Source: Rallus limicola (lineage: Eukaryota > Chordata > Aves > Gruiformes > Rallidae). Taken from it: a stretch of DNA of 64,000 nucleotides. Of this stretch, positions 1 through 11,203 are shown piece after piece; the stretch's first letter is position 1, and each line of letters begins with the position of its first letter. The notes beneath the pieces were generated by a model that saw only the letters and a program-made list of their open reading frames with translations, ran no database searches and had not been told where the DNA came from. Made by a program: the position numbers and the translations under genes. The stretch spans positions 1,054,001 through 1,118,000 of the forward strand of contig JAKCOZ010000009.1 in the NCBI GenBank assembly GCA_022605955.1. Direction: 5' to 3'.

Positions 1-768
1 ACACCCAGCATGCCAGGTTCAAATGCAAGGGTATACTTAGGGTGCTTTGCAGTTCTGTCATGCCTCCACTGCCCTTGCCCCCCATTTCAAAGTGAATTAA
101 AAGTCGTGTGCACTGAAATGCTGAAGATGTGTTGATACTTTGCACTCCTTGCTATAGCAGGTCTGCCTTCCAAAGCACCTACATATTTTTTAAAAGTGGA
201 ACAAGAACATTATCAACTTTAGATGACAAGGAGAAAATTACTTTCAGAAATGAGATCCTTCTAAGAATTCTGGACCCAGAAACATTTTAATCAATTCAAT
301 ATTTTCATTTTGACATGTAATTAAATGCTGCATTTCATTTTAGACCTAATTAACTTTTTTTTTTAAATTCAATTAAAAATGAAAACACTACTTTAAAATG
401 AAAGGGTATGTTTCATTTAGAAAATGCTGAAATTAAACATTTGACATAATTTCATATGGGAAAGAGTTTTTTAATGGCTGCATCTTATCTGTGTTTGTTA
501 ATAGCTTTAATAACGCAAAATACAACTTTCAAAGAACTTAATCATCTTGAAAAAAAAATAATTGTGCCCACCTCTGTACAATATCACTCCACCTGCTCTT
601 AGGAAGCTTATATTTCCTTTGCCCAAATGGACTAAAGTTGTGCCACCATTATCTGCAACTACATAGATACAAACCAGTGCTGTAAAAAATTATTCATGCC
701 TAAGATAATATTTGTAAAATAAACCTAAGCCAATACAAGTGTAAAATGTGGAGGGGTTTTTGGTAATT
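1..768. other. AT-rich single-copy DNA, nothing recognised
   Basis: No repeat family, exon-like segment or RNA gene stands out. The stretch holds short A and T runs and no long open frame. Confidence 0.6.
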
Positions 769-846
769 TATATACATTTATATATTAATTATATAAATAT
801 AATTAATTATATTATTTATATACAATTTATATATTCATTTATATAG
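769..846. repeat. AT-rich low-complexity tract
   Basis: About 78 bases made almost only of T and A, built from TATATA, TTAATT and ATTTATATA blocks with no fixed period. This is low-complexity sequence rather than a clean dinucleotide repeat. Confidence 0.85.
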
Positions 847-1372
847 GCAGTTTGATGTAAGCATCAGGTCCTGCAGGCTGGAGTCAGGGAGCTGTATGTG
901 CAGGAGTGCACCAGTGGCTTATCAGTGTACCCAAGGGCCACAGCAGTTTGCAGCAGGCTCAGAGCCTGCACTTTGAAACTGCAGCACTAAAAACTGACTC
1001 GGATTGGGTCTGTTTCATGGTAAATATTCATAGCAGTGATGGGACAAGACTCCCAGAAAAAATTATAGCAGAGCTTTAAGATACGACTTGTGAAAGCTGC
1101 AAAGATATTTTGACATTCCCCCCTTCCCCCCCCTCAAAGGAAAACCAAGCCTGAAAACAAAGAACATCCACAGCGATCCATGGAACTCACTCACTACCAC
1201 AACTCACCGAATGCCACGTGTGTTAAACAGTCACCTGAGACTACAGAATTCAAGCACATCAAATACTCACTTACAACCCCCCTCCTCCTCCCCCCCGGCA
1301 GGTAAGGGCTCTCAATACCTTACCTTAACCAGCAGCCTGGCCAGGGGAAAGGGTCTCCTCACCTACCAGCTG

Positions 1373-1774
1373 CAGAGATGGAGAAGGGACTCACAGATCT
1401 CAGCCTGGAGAAGAGAAGGCTCCGGAAGACCTAATTACAACCTGGCAATACTTAAAGGGGCCCTACAGGGAAGTGGGAGAGGGGCTGTTCCCCAGAGAGA
1501 GCAGGGACAGGACAAGGGTCAGTGGCTTCAAGCTGACAGAGGGCAGGGTTAGGTGAGACATTAGGAAGGAATTCTTCACCCTGAGGGTGGTGAGGCCCTG
1601 GCAGAGGGTGTTCAGAGAGGCTGTGGGCAGCCCCATCCCTGGAGGGGTTGGATGGGGCTTTGGGCAACCTGGGCTAGTGGAGGGTGTCCCCTGTTCTTGG
1701 CAGGGGTATTGGAACTAGATGGGCTTTGAGGTCCCTTCCAACCCAGAGCATTCTGTGATCCTATGATTCTATTA
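1373..1774 (+). mobile_element. CR1 LINE, 5'-truncated 3' end
   Basis: A dead CR1 fragment in sense orientation. It opens in the CR1 motif CAGCCTGGAGAAGAGAAGGC (the end of the ORF2 coding region), runs through the 3' UTR (CCCTGGAGGGGTTGGATGG, TTGGAACTAGATGGGCTTTG, GTCCCTTCCAACCC) and ends in ATTCTGTGATCCTATGATTC, the short 3' direct repeats that define CR1. CR1 moves by target-primed reverse transcription and usually leaves 5'-truncated copies. This one keeps only the last ~400 bp, has no reverse-transcriptase domain and is not expressible. Open frames that overlap it (for example 1211-1552 +) are incidental. The 5' boundary is soft because the first ~30 bases are diverged. Confidence 0.93.
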
Positions 1775-2441
1775 AGCTCTATGAAACTCTATATTTTACA
1801 CTGTTGTGGTCCTTTTTCCTTCCTGACACTGTTATGTAAACTTACCTACCTGTGAAAGCAATCAGGAATCCTGGATTCTGCTATGGTGCTGGCCCATGTT
1901 CTCAAGTAAGAAAACACCTATGAACCTGGAAGAACTTAGATGTCATATGCCAGCCTATTCTCTGTCTAAAGTGATTTTTTTTTTAAATTGAAAATTAAGG
2001 ATAATGAACTCGTGTTTATATGGCACTGTAGGGAATCAGTCATTTAAACTGCCAGACCCTGTGGCACAGAGTACAGGAGAGGCTCCTAATTAACAGTAGT
2101 TGGTTATTAATCACACTTCTCCCCTTTTCATTCGTTCCAAGAAGTGCTTCCACTACAAGTACTCTCCTTGCTTAGAGAAGAGCAGCTGTATCTATCCCTA
2201 TGTATTTGAACAGATGTTAGGCCTTCAATTTTCATACCTGTGCCTGGAAAAAGTACTTACTGTTACAGTCTTAAGACTGATGCTTCTTAAGGTGATACCC
2301 TTGCTCCAGCATTGCAAACAGAGCACTTGAGCATTCCCAAGTACAGAACCTGATAAATTCATTATAGGTAAATGTAGGAGCAAAATAAAATATGCTATTG
2401 TGCCACAGTTTAAATCAAAGAGTTATGATATTTCAAGCAGT

Positions 2442-2511
2442 ATCACAGAACTGGATGGTGAATCCACAGCTTCTCTGGCCAATCTCTGCCACAGTTTGAT
2501 CCCTCTCACAT

Positions 2512-2571
<60 letters not shown>

Positions 2572-2880
2572 AACAAACAAACAAACAAACAAACAAACAA
2601 CTATTCCTACATTTAAATGTCATTTCCTGTATTTCAGTTGGGAACCACTGCCCCATGTCCTGTTACCAGAGCTGGCCTGGAACTGTGAAGAGAGAGAGCC
2701 TGGCTCTATCTCTTTTATACCCTCTCACTGGGTGGATATGATATGCATAGATGAGATCCCCTCAAGAGCCCCCTTTCCCAGACTGAGTAGTCCCAGCTTT
2801 CTCAGCATGTCCTCATGCCCAGCCTTCAGTCACAGCACAGATGTGGCCTCACCAGCACCAAAGAAAGATCACTTCCTTGG
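2442..2880 (-). mobile_element. CR1 LINE fragment, antisense, interrupted by a microsatellite
   Basis: Antisense CR1, diverged. The 3'-UTR part (CACAGCTTCTCTGGCCAATC, a decayed form of the usual CAGCCTCTCTGGGCAACC) comes first, then a tetranucleotide array, then the ORF2 C-terminal region in reverse (AGCTTTCTCAGCATGTCCTC, GATGTGGCCTCACCAGCAC). The extreme 3' end is poor and partly deleted. The copy is old compared with those at 6.0, 27.1 and 40.6 kb, and the boundary near 2880 is uncertain. CR1-like decayed sequence may run on to about 2910. Confidence 0.8.
2513..2600. repeat. Compound microsatellite (AAAG)n-(AAAC)n
   Basis: About fifteen uninterrupted AAAG units run straight into about seven AAAC units. 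The array sits where antisense CR1 normally has a short A/G-rich motif (the complement of the TTCTTCCTAA region), so it probably grew from that seed inside the element. Clean arrays of this length are usually length-polymorphic. Confidence 0.97.
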
Positions 2881-3837
2881 CCTTCTGGCAGTGCTCTACT
2901 GGATGACATAAAGATGAAAGGTTAGCATAGTGCCAGGAGGAAATGCCCCATGTGCTGGCGATGCCCTCCTCACCACGAGGGGTAACCTCGCAGTTCCTGG
3001 ACAGTCACAGAAATGATAGTAGACAGGCCATCCGCTGTTTCCACCTTGCAAGCTCATTCCCAGGTTGAGATGACTTCCAGAACACTTTGCAGCATCAGGG
3101 AGCAGTCTCGAGCCTTGTTCATTGCTGGTGGGTGGCAAATGGTCGTTAGTCCATAAGCACAGAGCTCAACAGGTGAGAGAGAGGACTGAGGGACAGCTAA
3201 TTCCTACAAAGCAAATGATCAGAACAAAAAGCACCTCCAAAGCTGTCAAGTCCTTGCTATTCTTATGTTGTTGATCTCATTAAACTCCATGGACAACAAC
3301 TGTCCATATCCCCTTTCTTCTTCTGCTTAACTGCTGTCTTATGCAATGCAAGATAACGGTATGGAACCATTTATTTCGACTCTCATTCTATAGGCACGTT
3401 ACTGCTTCATGCCAGTTTAAGTCTGAATTCTAGAACTGAGCATCAGATCAGTGATTAAAATTGATAGCAAAGATGAGCTAACTTCATATGACCAAAAAAC
3501 ACATCTGGGGAGTTTGTGTGAATGTAGTGCTTGAACTTTGCCATGTTCCAAGGGGAAGGGCAGGCAAGGAAGGCAGGGGAATGCATGAAGCTCTGACTTG
3601 AAACAGCTCAGAGCTTGTAGGTCAGGGCTATAGGGAAGACCAACATGGGCAATATTGTGATGACTGTCTGCTACAGACAACTCAATTGGGGAGAAATAGA
3701 TGAGGCTGTCTTCAGACTATGAGAAGAAGCTTCATGATTGTAGGAGTATCAACAGAAAGGTCATGGAATTCAACACAGGGACAGGTTAAGTTTTGAAGCA
3801 AGAATGAATTCATGCCCACGTCCACACTGGGGTCCAC
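2881..3837. other. Single-copy DNA, nothing recognised
   Basis: No clear repeat or gene. Moderate GC, with short open frames only on the minus strand (at most 87 codons) and no family resemblance. Confidence 0.5.
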
Positions 3838-4181
3838 AAGGAGCTTTACAGAGAAGACCTGGGCATCCAAAACTGGATACCAAAACTGACCATGAGTCAG
3901 CAATGTGCCCCCATGGCAAAGGAAGCCAATAGTGTCCTGGGGCTCCATTTCCATTTGGCAGAGCATAGCCAGAAGGTGAAGGAAAGTGATCTTTCCCCTT
4001 TATGCAGATGCAGCTGGAGTGAGATGTCTAGTGCTGGGCTCTGAAAGATAAGAGGGATATGGTGGGCAGAGTCCAGTGAAGGGCTTTGTTTGATGCTACT
4101 TCAAGGAAGATAGGGTAGACTAGACAAACTCCAGAGGTCCTTTCCAGCTCCCACTATTCTATGATCCTGTCATTCTGTAAT
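3838..4181 (+). mobile_element. CR1 LINE, sense, with internal deletion
   Basis: Sense CR1. It begins in ORF2 near the C-terminal end (GACCATGAGTCAGCAATGTG, decayed from the usual 'M-S-Q-Q-C-A' coding motif), continues through the segment that normally encodes 'L-Y-S-A-L-V-R-P' in degraded form, then jumps near 4090 straight to the 3' terminus (GAGGTCCTTTCCAGCTCCCA, ATTCTATGATCCTGTCATTC). About 350 bp of the usual 3' region is missing. Either a deletion joined the two parts, or two separate tails lie side by side; colinearity favours a deletion. No usable frame remains. Confidence 0.85.
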
Positions 4182-5411
4182 GCTATTCTCCATCAAAGCA
4201 GCTTTCAAAGTAGCATCTGACGTGGAAAAAACCCCAACTGATTGTGCAAAATTTTGTCAGGGGGAGCACCAAGCATTTTCCTATAAAGAGCTATAAAATG
4301 CCTGGTAATAGCCCTTGAATGCTAAAAGCATATGAATGTTTTTAATATTTTGATGAAAGCATCTGTAAGTGTCCAATGCTTCCATTAACAGCAATTCTTT
4401 CAAATTATTAAGTGGAATGATTTACAATGAAATAAGCATCAAAGTGAATTTAAAAATATGAGCACATTGACAACAGATGTTCTTTCAAGGGTGAGAGCTC
4501 CTGGTCCACAAACCATTAAATCAGTGGAACTTTTAAGTGAAATTTAGGAATGACATCAGTTAAGTAGTGTCTACACCTGCAATATATATTTGGCATTCCT
4601 CTCAGTAATTACAAGACATCCATCACTCCTGAATCTTCCTGCCAACAAATTACATAAAGCTCACTAGATTCTCCAACCTGCATTACTCTGCTGGTATCTC
4701 ATTTCTCTTTCAGATGATTCCTGTTACTCCTCTAAGGATGTGCTGCCGAACCATTACTCACACAATTTGCTACTATAAAAACAAAAATGTGCAGACAAGT
4801 CTTGCACTTCTTTCTGAAGGCAGTGAGACTGGAGCCTGGCCTGAAATTATGACAGTAAAAAAAATATATATATTCTAATGCCAAATGGTTTAAAAGTCTT
4901 ACACTTGGCCAGCTCTGGACCTCTTAGCAATTCCAGTTCTTACAGAGTTTGTTTGGTTTTTTGTGGATTTTATTTTTTTTAAAAATAAGCATCTAGTCAT
5001 TATACATTAATATGGGTACTGAATGTCTGGCCCAAGACTAGAAGGAAACAATGCATAGCAATAAATCATAAAGATGAGCAGTAAAGTCCTCTCCTCCAAA
5101 GGTTATAATCAATAAAAAACTCGAAAGTGCAAATGTATAAATATTCATTAAAGCATCTTAGTGTTCCAACATGGAATTCATATTTATTTACAAGTACATT
5201 AAAGTATTCTTATTTTAACACTAACCTTTCCTGACTGCATCTTTCATACACCAAAGAGACACTATTAACCAGAAATTAGCAGATAAAGGTGGATGAAGTA
5301 ATTGGCCAGCTGTTACTGAGCTGTAGAGATTACAGGAGCCAGAGTAAGGCATGCAGACTATATTCACCTGTGAGAATCAAGCATGGGCTCGGCTTCATAA
5401 TATTTAAGACT
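4182..5411. other. AT-rich single-copy DNA, nothing recognised
   Basis: A/T-rich with scattered homopolymer runs (for example 4855-4870 and 4968-4985). No repeat family, RNA or coding exon recognised. Confidence 0.55.
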
Positions 5412-5917
5412 AGGTGGAGAGAGGGAAGGGAAAGGGGAAAAACCAAAACCAAGGAACCCAAACCTTGTGAGTTGAGATGAGGAAAGTTCACTGGGAGAGC
5501 AGAGAGATATCACAGTGATAACAGGACTTCATAGCAAAACATACAAGACTGGTAACACACAACACAGTGTCTCCCTGAACCACACAGCTCAGACCGTGCA
5601 GCCCAGAGCCATCCTGAAAGCAGACCATCCCCAAGACCACATGTCCTGCTCCTCCTCCCACCAGCCCCTTTTATGCTGAGCACGATGTAACTGGCATGGA
5701 ATATACCCCCTTTGGCCAGTTCTGGTCACCTCTCCTGCCAGTGTCCCCTCCCTTCTCCTTAGCAGGGCAATAGGAACAACTGACAAGTCCCTGATTGCTG
5801 GGGAACAACTAGAAACACCAGGGTGTGATCAGCACTGCTCCCATCCTGACTCCCAAACACGGCATCCCATCCCCTGCTAGAAAAGGTATTAACTCCATCC
5901 TGGCTGAGACCAGGACA
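5412..5917 (-). mobile_element. Avian ERV LTR (family A), antisense, 3' end lost
   Basis: Matches an LTR family that I know as abundant in birds and probably class III/ERVL-like; the family name needs checking. On the minus strand it starts with the LTR 5' terminus TGTCCTGGTCTCAGCCAGGA (first base at 5917), runs through U3 and reaches a TATA-like segment at about 5670-5685 (plus-strand CTTTTATGCTGAGCACGATG). It then fades into the R/U5 side near 5480 (plus-strand CCTTGTGAGTTGAGATGAGG, the complement of the segment around the poly(A) signal). The outer 3' end of the LTR is missing or too diverged to see. There is no flanking internal region, so it is a solo or truncated LTR with no gag, pol or env. 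Confidence 0.8.
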
Positions 5918-6007
5918 ACAGACCAGATGCATTTCCTTGGCTGCTGGCAGATGTGCTTTGCCACTCACTGTTAGTGGCCATTCAAGGCCTGTTCTGCCTA
6001 CCAGTTC

Positions 6008-6352
6008 ACAGAGTCACTGAATCACAGGGGTTGGAAGGGAGCTCCAGAGCTCATCAGGTCCAACCCCCTGCCAAAGCAGCTCCCAGCTCATATTGCACAG
6101 GTTGGTGTCCAGATGGGTCTGGAATCTCTCCAGAGAAGGAGACTCCACACCCCCTGGGCAGCCTGTCCCAGGGCTCCCTCACCCTCACTGGGGAAAAGTT
6201 CTTCCCCAGGTTGGTGTGGAACTCCCTGTGCTCCTACTTGAGCCCATCACCTCTTGTCCTGTCCCCACAGGCACTGAAAAGGGGCTGGCCATTTCCCCCT
6301 GCATCCCATGCTTAAGATAATTATAAACATTAATTAGGCCCCCCCTTAGTCT
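6008..6352 (-). mobile_element. CR1 LINE 3' end, antisense, young subfamily
   Basis: Antisense CR1 tail. The plus strand begins ACAGAGTCACTGAATCACAG (3' direct repeats), then GGTTGGAAGGGAGCTCCAGA, CAACCCCCTGCCAAAGCAGC and CTCCAGAGAAGGAGACTCCA, ending near CCCCCCTTAGTCTTCTTGAA where the ORF2 C-terminus would start. It is much better preserved than most copies here and nearly identical to the sense copy at 27262-27606, with shared exact blocks of more than 60 bases. It starts about 90 bp beyond the LTR at 5412-5917. Non-coding; frames across it are repeat translations. Confidence 0.95.
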
Positions 6353-7118
6353 TCTTGAATCAGCAACAAAAGAGTTTAAATATTAAAGTGCCTTGTCATA
6401 CTTTTTCACCTTGTTTGTGCTACGACTAGTAGGTATCAACAAAAATAAGACAGCGACATGAACATAGTGTATGTTCTAGGGTCTATTTCCATGCAGTACA
6501 CTTATTACAGCAAGGAACACAGTGCAATGCAAGCTAAACAATGTTTTCACAATACCAGCTTTAGGTCAAGGCTAAAACATTAATTTCGCTCTGCTTGGGA
6601 TTGTCCTATGGTTCAAGCTTCACTCAGTTCAATCGCAGTAACTGCTCCTTTATTCGGGGTCAGGTTCTAATTTCCCTAGGAATGTGAAATTATGTGTTTC
6701 ACTGTTATATAGTAGTTGATCCTTATGTAGCAACAAAAGGGATGAAATGCTACTTGATATGAGTAAAGCTTCAGAAATCAACTTGTGATTACAATGATTC
6801 ATTCTTAATGTTTCCCTGAAGTTATCAGGTACAGAAATGCTCAGGGGGGGGGGGAAAAAGTGGAAAAACGTGACATATAATTAGAGGATCATTACTGTAA
6901 ATTCTAATTATTTTTTGTGTTGGACTTTTTATATTATGAAGACTATCTGAGGAATTACAATGCACTTATAAGAAAGGGTACTAGTCCATAATATTAAGGC
7001 ATCTTCAAGGAAAAGTGGCCCTTAAAGAATGCTCTAGTAGAAGTATATGAAGTAATTTAAGAAACCAAACAAAGAAACAATTGCAGTCAGCTTAATGTAC
7101 CACAAGCAGGAATTTTAC

Positions 7119-7234
7119 CTTCAACTTTTCTCCTTGCCAGTACTTGGGCACAACTTTGGATTTATTTTTTTCCTTCACTTGTTTAGATTTTAATTTGAGT
7201 GTGAAACTAATGGATGAACTTGAAAGCCTCTGTT
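7119..7234 (-). other. Exon-like segment, unrecognised
   Basis: On the minus strand a pyrimidine-rich acceptor (CTATTTCTCTTTCCAG, ending at 7235) precedes a 116-base segment open in one frame, followed by AAG|GTAAAATT at 7118. The peptide is Lys/Ser-rich and polar, reading LKLKSKQVKEKNKSKVVPKY in its middle. I do not recognise it. Splice consensus and an open frame of this length also occur by chance in 64 kb, and no partner exon in a matching phase could be fixed. It could be an exon of a coding gene, an lncRNA exon, or nothing. Confidence 0.2.
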
Positions 7235-9007
7235 CTGGAAAGAGAAATAGATGTAACACCTTTCTATTTACCAAGAACAGCCAGCTTGTTATTGAGGAGT
7301 GAATTGACTATTATGCTATTCTTGCAAACATAAAGAGACATTTAAAAGGTATAATACCAGCTGCCCACAGAAATTCAACACGATGCAGCACTTTTTCATC
7401 TGGTGTTGTACATCTGTTTTCAGTTTCTCCCCTAGCACATTCTCCTGCTGAAATAAAGACACAAAGAGACATAAATTGAGCATTAGTGGCAGGGAGAGTT
7501 CATTCCACTGCTTCTGGATAAGATGCTGGCAATGAACAGTAATAGACGAAACCATCTCAGTCTCAGCTGAAGATCCATTAATACAATCTGTTCCTAGGCA
7601 CGATGAGCAGTGAGGTTGCTGCATTAAGAAAAAGAAAATAATTAAAAAATCAGCTCTATCCAGATAAAATCTCTGTTTTCTATGAGGATTTTTGATGCTA
7701 GTGCCACTTTGTTTTTAGTACCCGTTTGTAAGTAAAAATAAAACCACTTTATGAAGTGAAATTAAAACACGTTATGATCTAACAAACCACTGTCCAGTTC
7801 CTCTGTTGATCATGTCCCAGTAAGGGAAGCATGAGCCTTAGCAGAATAATTTATGTGGGAAAAACTTGCAAAAATCTTTTATCTTTAGACTACTGTAAGA
7901 AAGCTTCCCAGCAAGGGGAGTCAAGGGAAAGTCTAAGTGAAATTCATATACAAGAGTTGAAGACTGTTGGAAAAATAATGTAGAATATGACATAAAACAT
8001 AAGTTAATATTGCTCCACAAATGGAGAATAATAGACTCCTCTCATTATGAAGAAAAAAACAAATAAATCAACATTTAGCAAAAGATAAATTCAATACAGA
8101 GAAGAGTAGATGTGGGCCTTTGATTCTCAATTTTTAATACACTGCACTTCTTAATAATTTGTCAAATAACCTAAGAGCTTGTTGATGCTCGCTGTTAACT
8201 TGCAACATCCAGTTCTCAAAAACTTCCTTTTCAAAACAATTTTTCCTTCTGCAGAGCTATAAGAACACCTTAAAAAAAGAAAATAAGTGAAGGACTGCCT
8301 TGTTGGGTAAAAAAAAACCCTCAACACAACATAAAGCAAACCAGAAACACAATAAATACTGAACTGTTATTTCATTTTCATTACTGTACTTCTGCCACAA
8401 AAGGAAAAACATCTTGGCAAAGGCTTGATGATAAGTAACTTAAGATTTATTTCAACTGTTTGGAAGAATAACAAAGACATCTTTTGCTAGGCTAAAATGT
8501 ATTTCATTTTCAATTACTTGAATAAAGCATTTTTTTTTTCTTTTCTATAAAGATGGTGCATACATAATTTTGCCTGTGCAGAGAAACCTATGACAAAGCA
8601 ATGGTTAAAAATAATATGATTTTATGGGAAAGAAAACACATCCCGGCTTTTGTGCAACTTTCACCCATTTCAGTAGAAGCCCAGAACAATTTCCACTGTG
8701 GGAGCTCAGCAAAGCCACAGGATGCTTGAGCACTTGCTCCTTCAGAGCACCGATCAAGGTACCTACATATTTTTTCAGAGCAACAACGGATTAGAATACT
8801 AATTAAATTGGCCCCATTGGAAACACAATACAAAGTGAACGGTCACATCACATGGGAGCAAGTCTTGAGTAGAATTGCTGCTCCTGTTCTGAGTGTATCT
8901 GTATCAAGCCATGTGACACAGCTGGCCACAACTGCTCGGTGGCTGTGCCAGCCACTGAAGTAGCAAGGAAGGATATGCCTTCTCTGTAAAACTAAAAATG
9001 CTCTTAC

Positions 9008-9070
9008 CACAGCATCTGAGCATTTCAGAGTTGTGAATGCATTTCTTTCCTTCAGAATCAATATTGCTCC
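9008..9070 (-). other. Exon-like segment, unrecognised, 63 nt
   Basis: Minus strand: acceptor TACTTTCAAACAG then a 63-base segment and a good donor GTG|GTAAGAGC. The length is divisible by three and two frames are open, one reading GAILILKERNAFTTLKCSDA. No protein family is recognised. The flanking (AAT)n tract lies within the would-be upstream intron. Chance is a serious alternative. Confidence 0.18.
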
Positions 9071-9094
9071 CTGTTTGAAAGTAAAGAATAGTAG

Positions 9095-9116
9095 TGATAA
9101 TAATAATAATAATAAA
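9095..9116. repeat. Short (AAT)n microsatellite
   Basis: About seven units of TAA/AAT after GTAGTGA. Short, and a likely source of minor length variation. Confidence 0.85.
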
Positions 9117-11187
9117 AGAGAAGCCGAGAGATGAATTTTATGAAGACAAAATATTATGACACTCACTGTCAAAGGTGATACTGGGATTTGAACAAACTAA
9201 GCTCTAATGATGCTTAAATTCTGCAGTCGTACCTGACAATAGGATTCAGATGTCTGTGTGGTTCAGGTGGATTCCAACGGTTCATGTTTATTTGTAGGTT
9301 TTAAGGAGACTCAGCTAAACAGAGGTGGGAAGTGGAAACCGAATCACTTACAAGGCTAGAAGGTGTGCTAGTACAGCACTCTCCTTTTCTTTCTTCTTTT
9401 GCCAGAGAAAAGTTCTAAGCATGCTTAGAAGAGGATGCTAAAAGTGCATTATTTTGGTAGCCCACTATCAATTCTAAGCAGTGGCAATGTCTTAGCATTT
9501 TTATGGGATGCATGTGAGAGGATGGGGAAGGGAGTTCATCCAGAGACACCTGAACCTGTCCAAATGCAATAACCTGACATGGTCGTAGGTGAGGAGTAGC
9601 AATTGAAACACTACAGATTCAGAAGTAATCTTCCTCAGCCTAAAAGAAGATAAAAAAAAGACAACCACAACACTGCAAGAGAAGTTTTCCAGGTCAAAAT
9701 CTGATGATCACTGTTTGTATAAGATTTCTTTCTCTATATACACACACAGCTTAACTATTTCAGCATTTAATTTTTTATGAGGTACTCTCATCTTATATTA
9801 AGTTATTGTTGATATTTAGCTCATTGGAAGTGCTTATTATTTCACCTGGGATACTAGCTGATTTTTTTTCCCCAGTTTTCCAAGATTAAAATGAAGAAAA
9901 TAATGTAATGAATCATCTGATCATCTTTTCTTCATGGTTACTAGCTTGCAGCATAGCACTATGTATTTTCTATAGTTACTTATTCTATATATGTAAGGAA
10001 GATGTCTATTTTACAGGCCTTAAATTAGATTTGAACCACTTACCTGGCATGAAGGCCAACGCATTAACCATCAGAACCTTCTTTTGATCCTTCACTACTA
10101 AAACATGTCCAAGACATCAGGTTCCCCAAACTCACCCAGTTTTACTCAGTTCTGTCTGCTTACAGTGATGGCTGAGTGCTTTCTGAATCCATTGTACTTG
10201 TATGATGAGTAGGACCATGGTGTCTGCTGTCACAGGAGACTGCCAAAGTGACTGCAAATGCAACTGCAAGCAATTTGGTCCCATTGCCCCTTTGATTCCT
10301 GAATGAGTACAGACCTACAGCTCCTCTGGTTTACAATTTTAAAAATGCAGTGACCCAAATTAATTAATGAGAAGTGAAAGAGATATTTATGAAAGGACAT
10401 AATGAAAATATTTGATCTTTCTTTTTTTTTTTAATCTCAATGAAAACATTTCTGCTTTGTTTTGTTTTGGCTTGTATGTTTGGGGTTTTATTTTAGCAGG
10501 ATTAAATGAAAAGTGCATTTCTTTTAAGGAAAAAGAAAGAGGGATGAAGAGAAAAGTGAGAAACTAGCCATAATCTTAGTCACATCACCTGTTCAGTAAT
10601 ATTTATCTTCAGCTTATGGTATGAAATTTAGTTTTAAATGTCCTTCAGAGGAAATGAGATTAGCACTCATTTCTATAACCTCATTAGGCACATAATGAGA
10701 TTACTTCTATCTCCATAAGCTAAGGAATTACGTCTGTCTTTTGCATATGTTCCTTCAGCTCTTGTTTGCAAAACAAGTAGAAAGTAAAATCTTAGTATGT
10801 CTTAACTACATAAATTTCTCTGTTTTACTAGGGGGGAAAGAGCAGTTTCTTTAAATATTTGAATGTAAAAATCTATTAAATGAATAAAGGTTTACCCCAA
10901 AGAAGCTGAGTTACTAGCAAACTGACTGAAAAGTTATACATGTATTTGTATTTAAAGAGAAATTGTTTAAGCAGGAGTTTTCAGAAATAAAGAATGGAGC
11001 CGGTCTCAAAACATGAAAAACACAGGTGTGAGAGGAGAAACAAAAGCAGCACATCACTCCTTTCCTGTGATATAACCCACCCCACCCCCATTTATCACAG
11101 CATAGCAGAGGCAGTGGGGGCAGGAATGCAAACACCACTTCTTTGTGCAGTTGTACTAGGATATTATCTTTAAGAAAATTACCCCCC
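9117..11187. other. AT-rich single-copy DNA
   Basis: Nothing recognised except a weak tRNA-like motif at 10018-10085 (minus strand), described under findings. Poly-T lies at 10423-10433 and a T/G-rich tract near 10455-10495. Confidence 0.5.
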
Positions 11188-11203
11188 CACACACACACAC
11201 ACA
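11188..11203. repeat. Short (CA)n preceded by a C run
   Basis: Seven C residues run into about eight CA units. A small dinucleotide repeat. Confidence 0.85.

Larger units (their letters stand above)
6353..9090. other. Single-copy DNA with exon-like segments on the minus strand
   Basis: No repeat family is recognised. A G run lies at 6846-6854. Several minus-strand segments have plausible acceptor and donor sites around short open frames; the two best are listed separately. Otherwise AT-rich and featureless. Confidence 0.45.

Noticed and set aside
2511..2656. Spaced regular repeats as a possible CRISPR-like array.
   Set aside because: This is a plain tetranucleotide microsatellite with no spacers, in a vertebrate-type genome.
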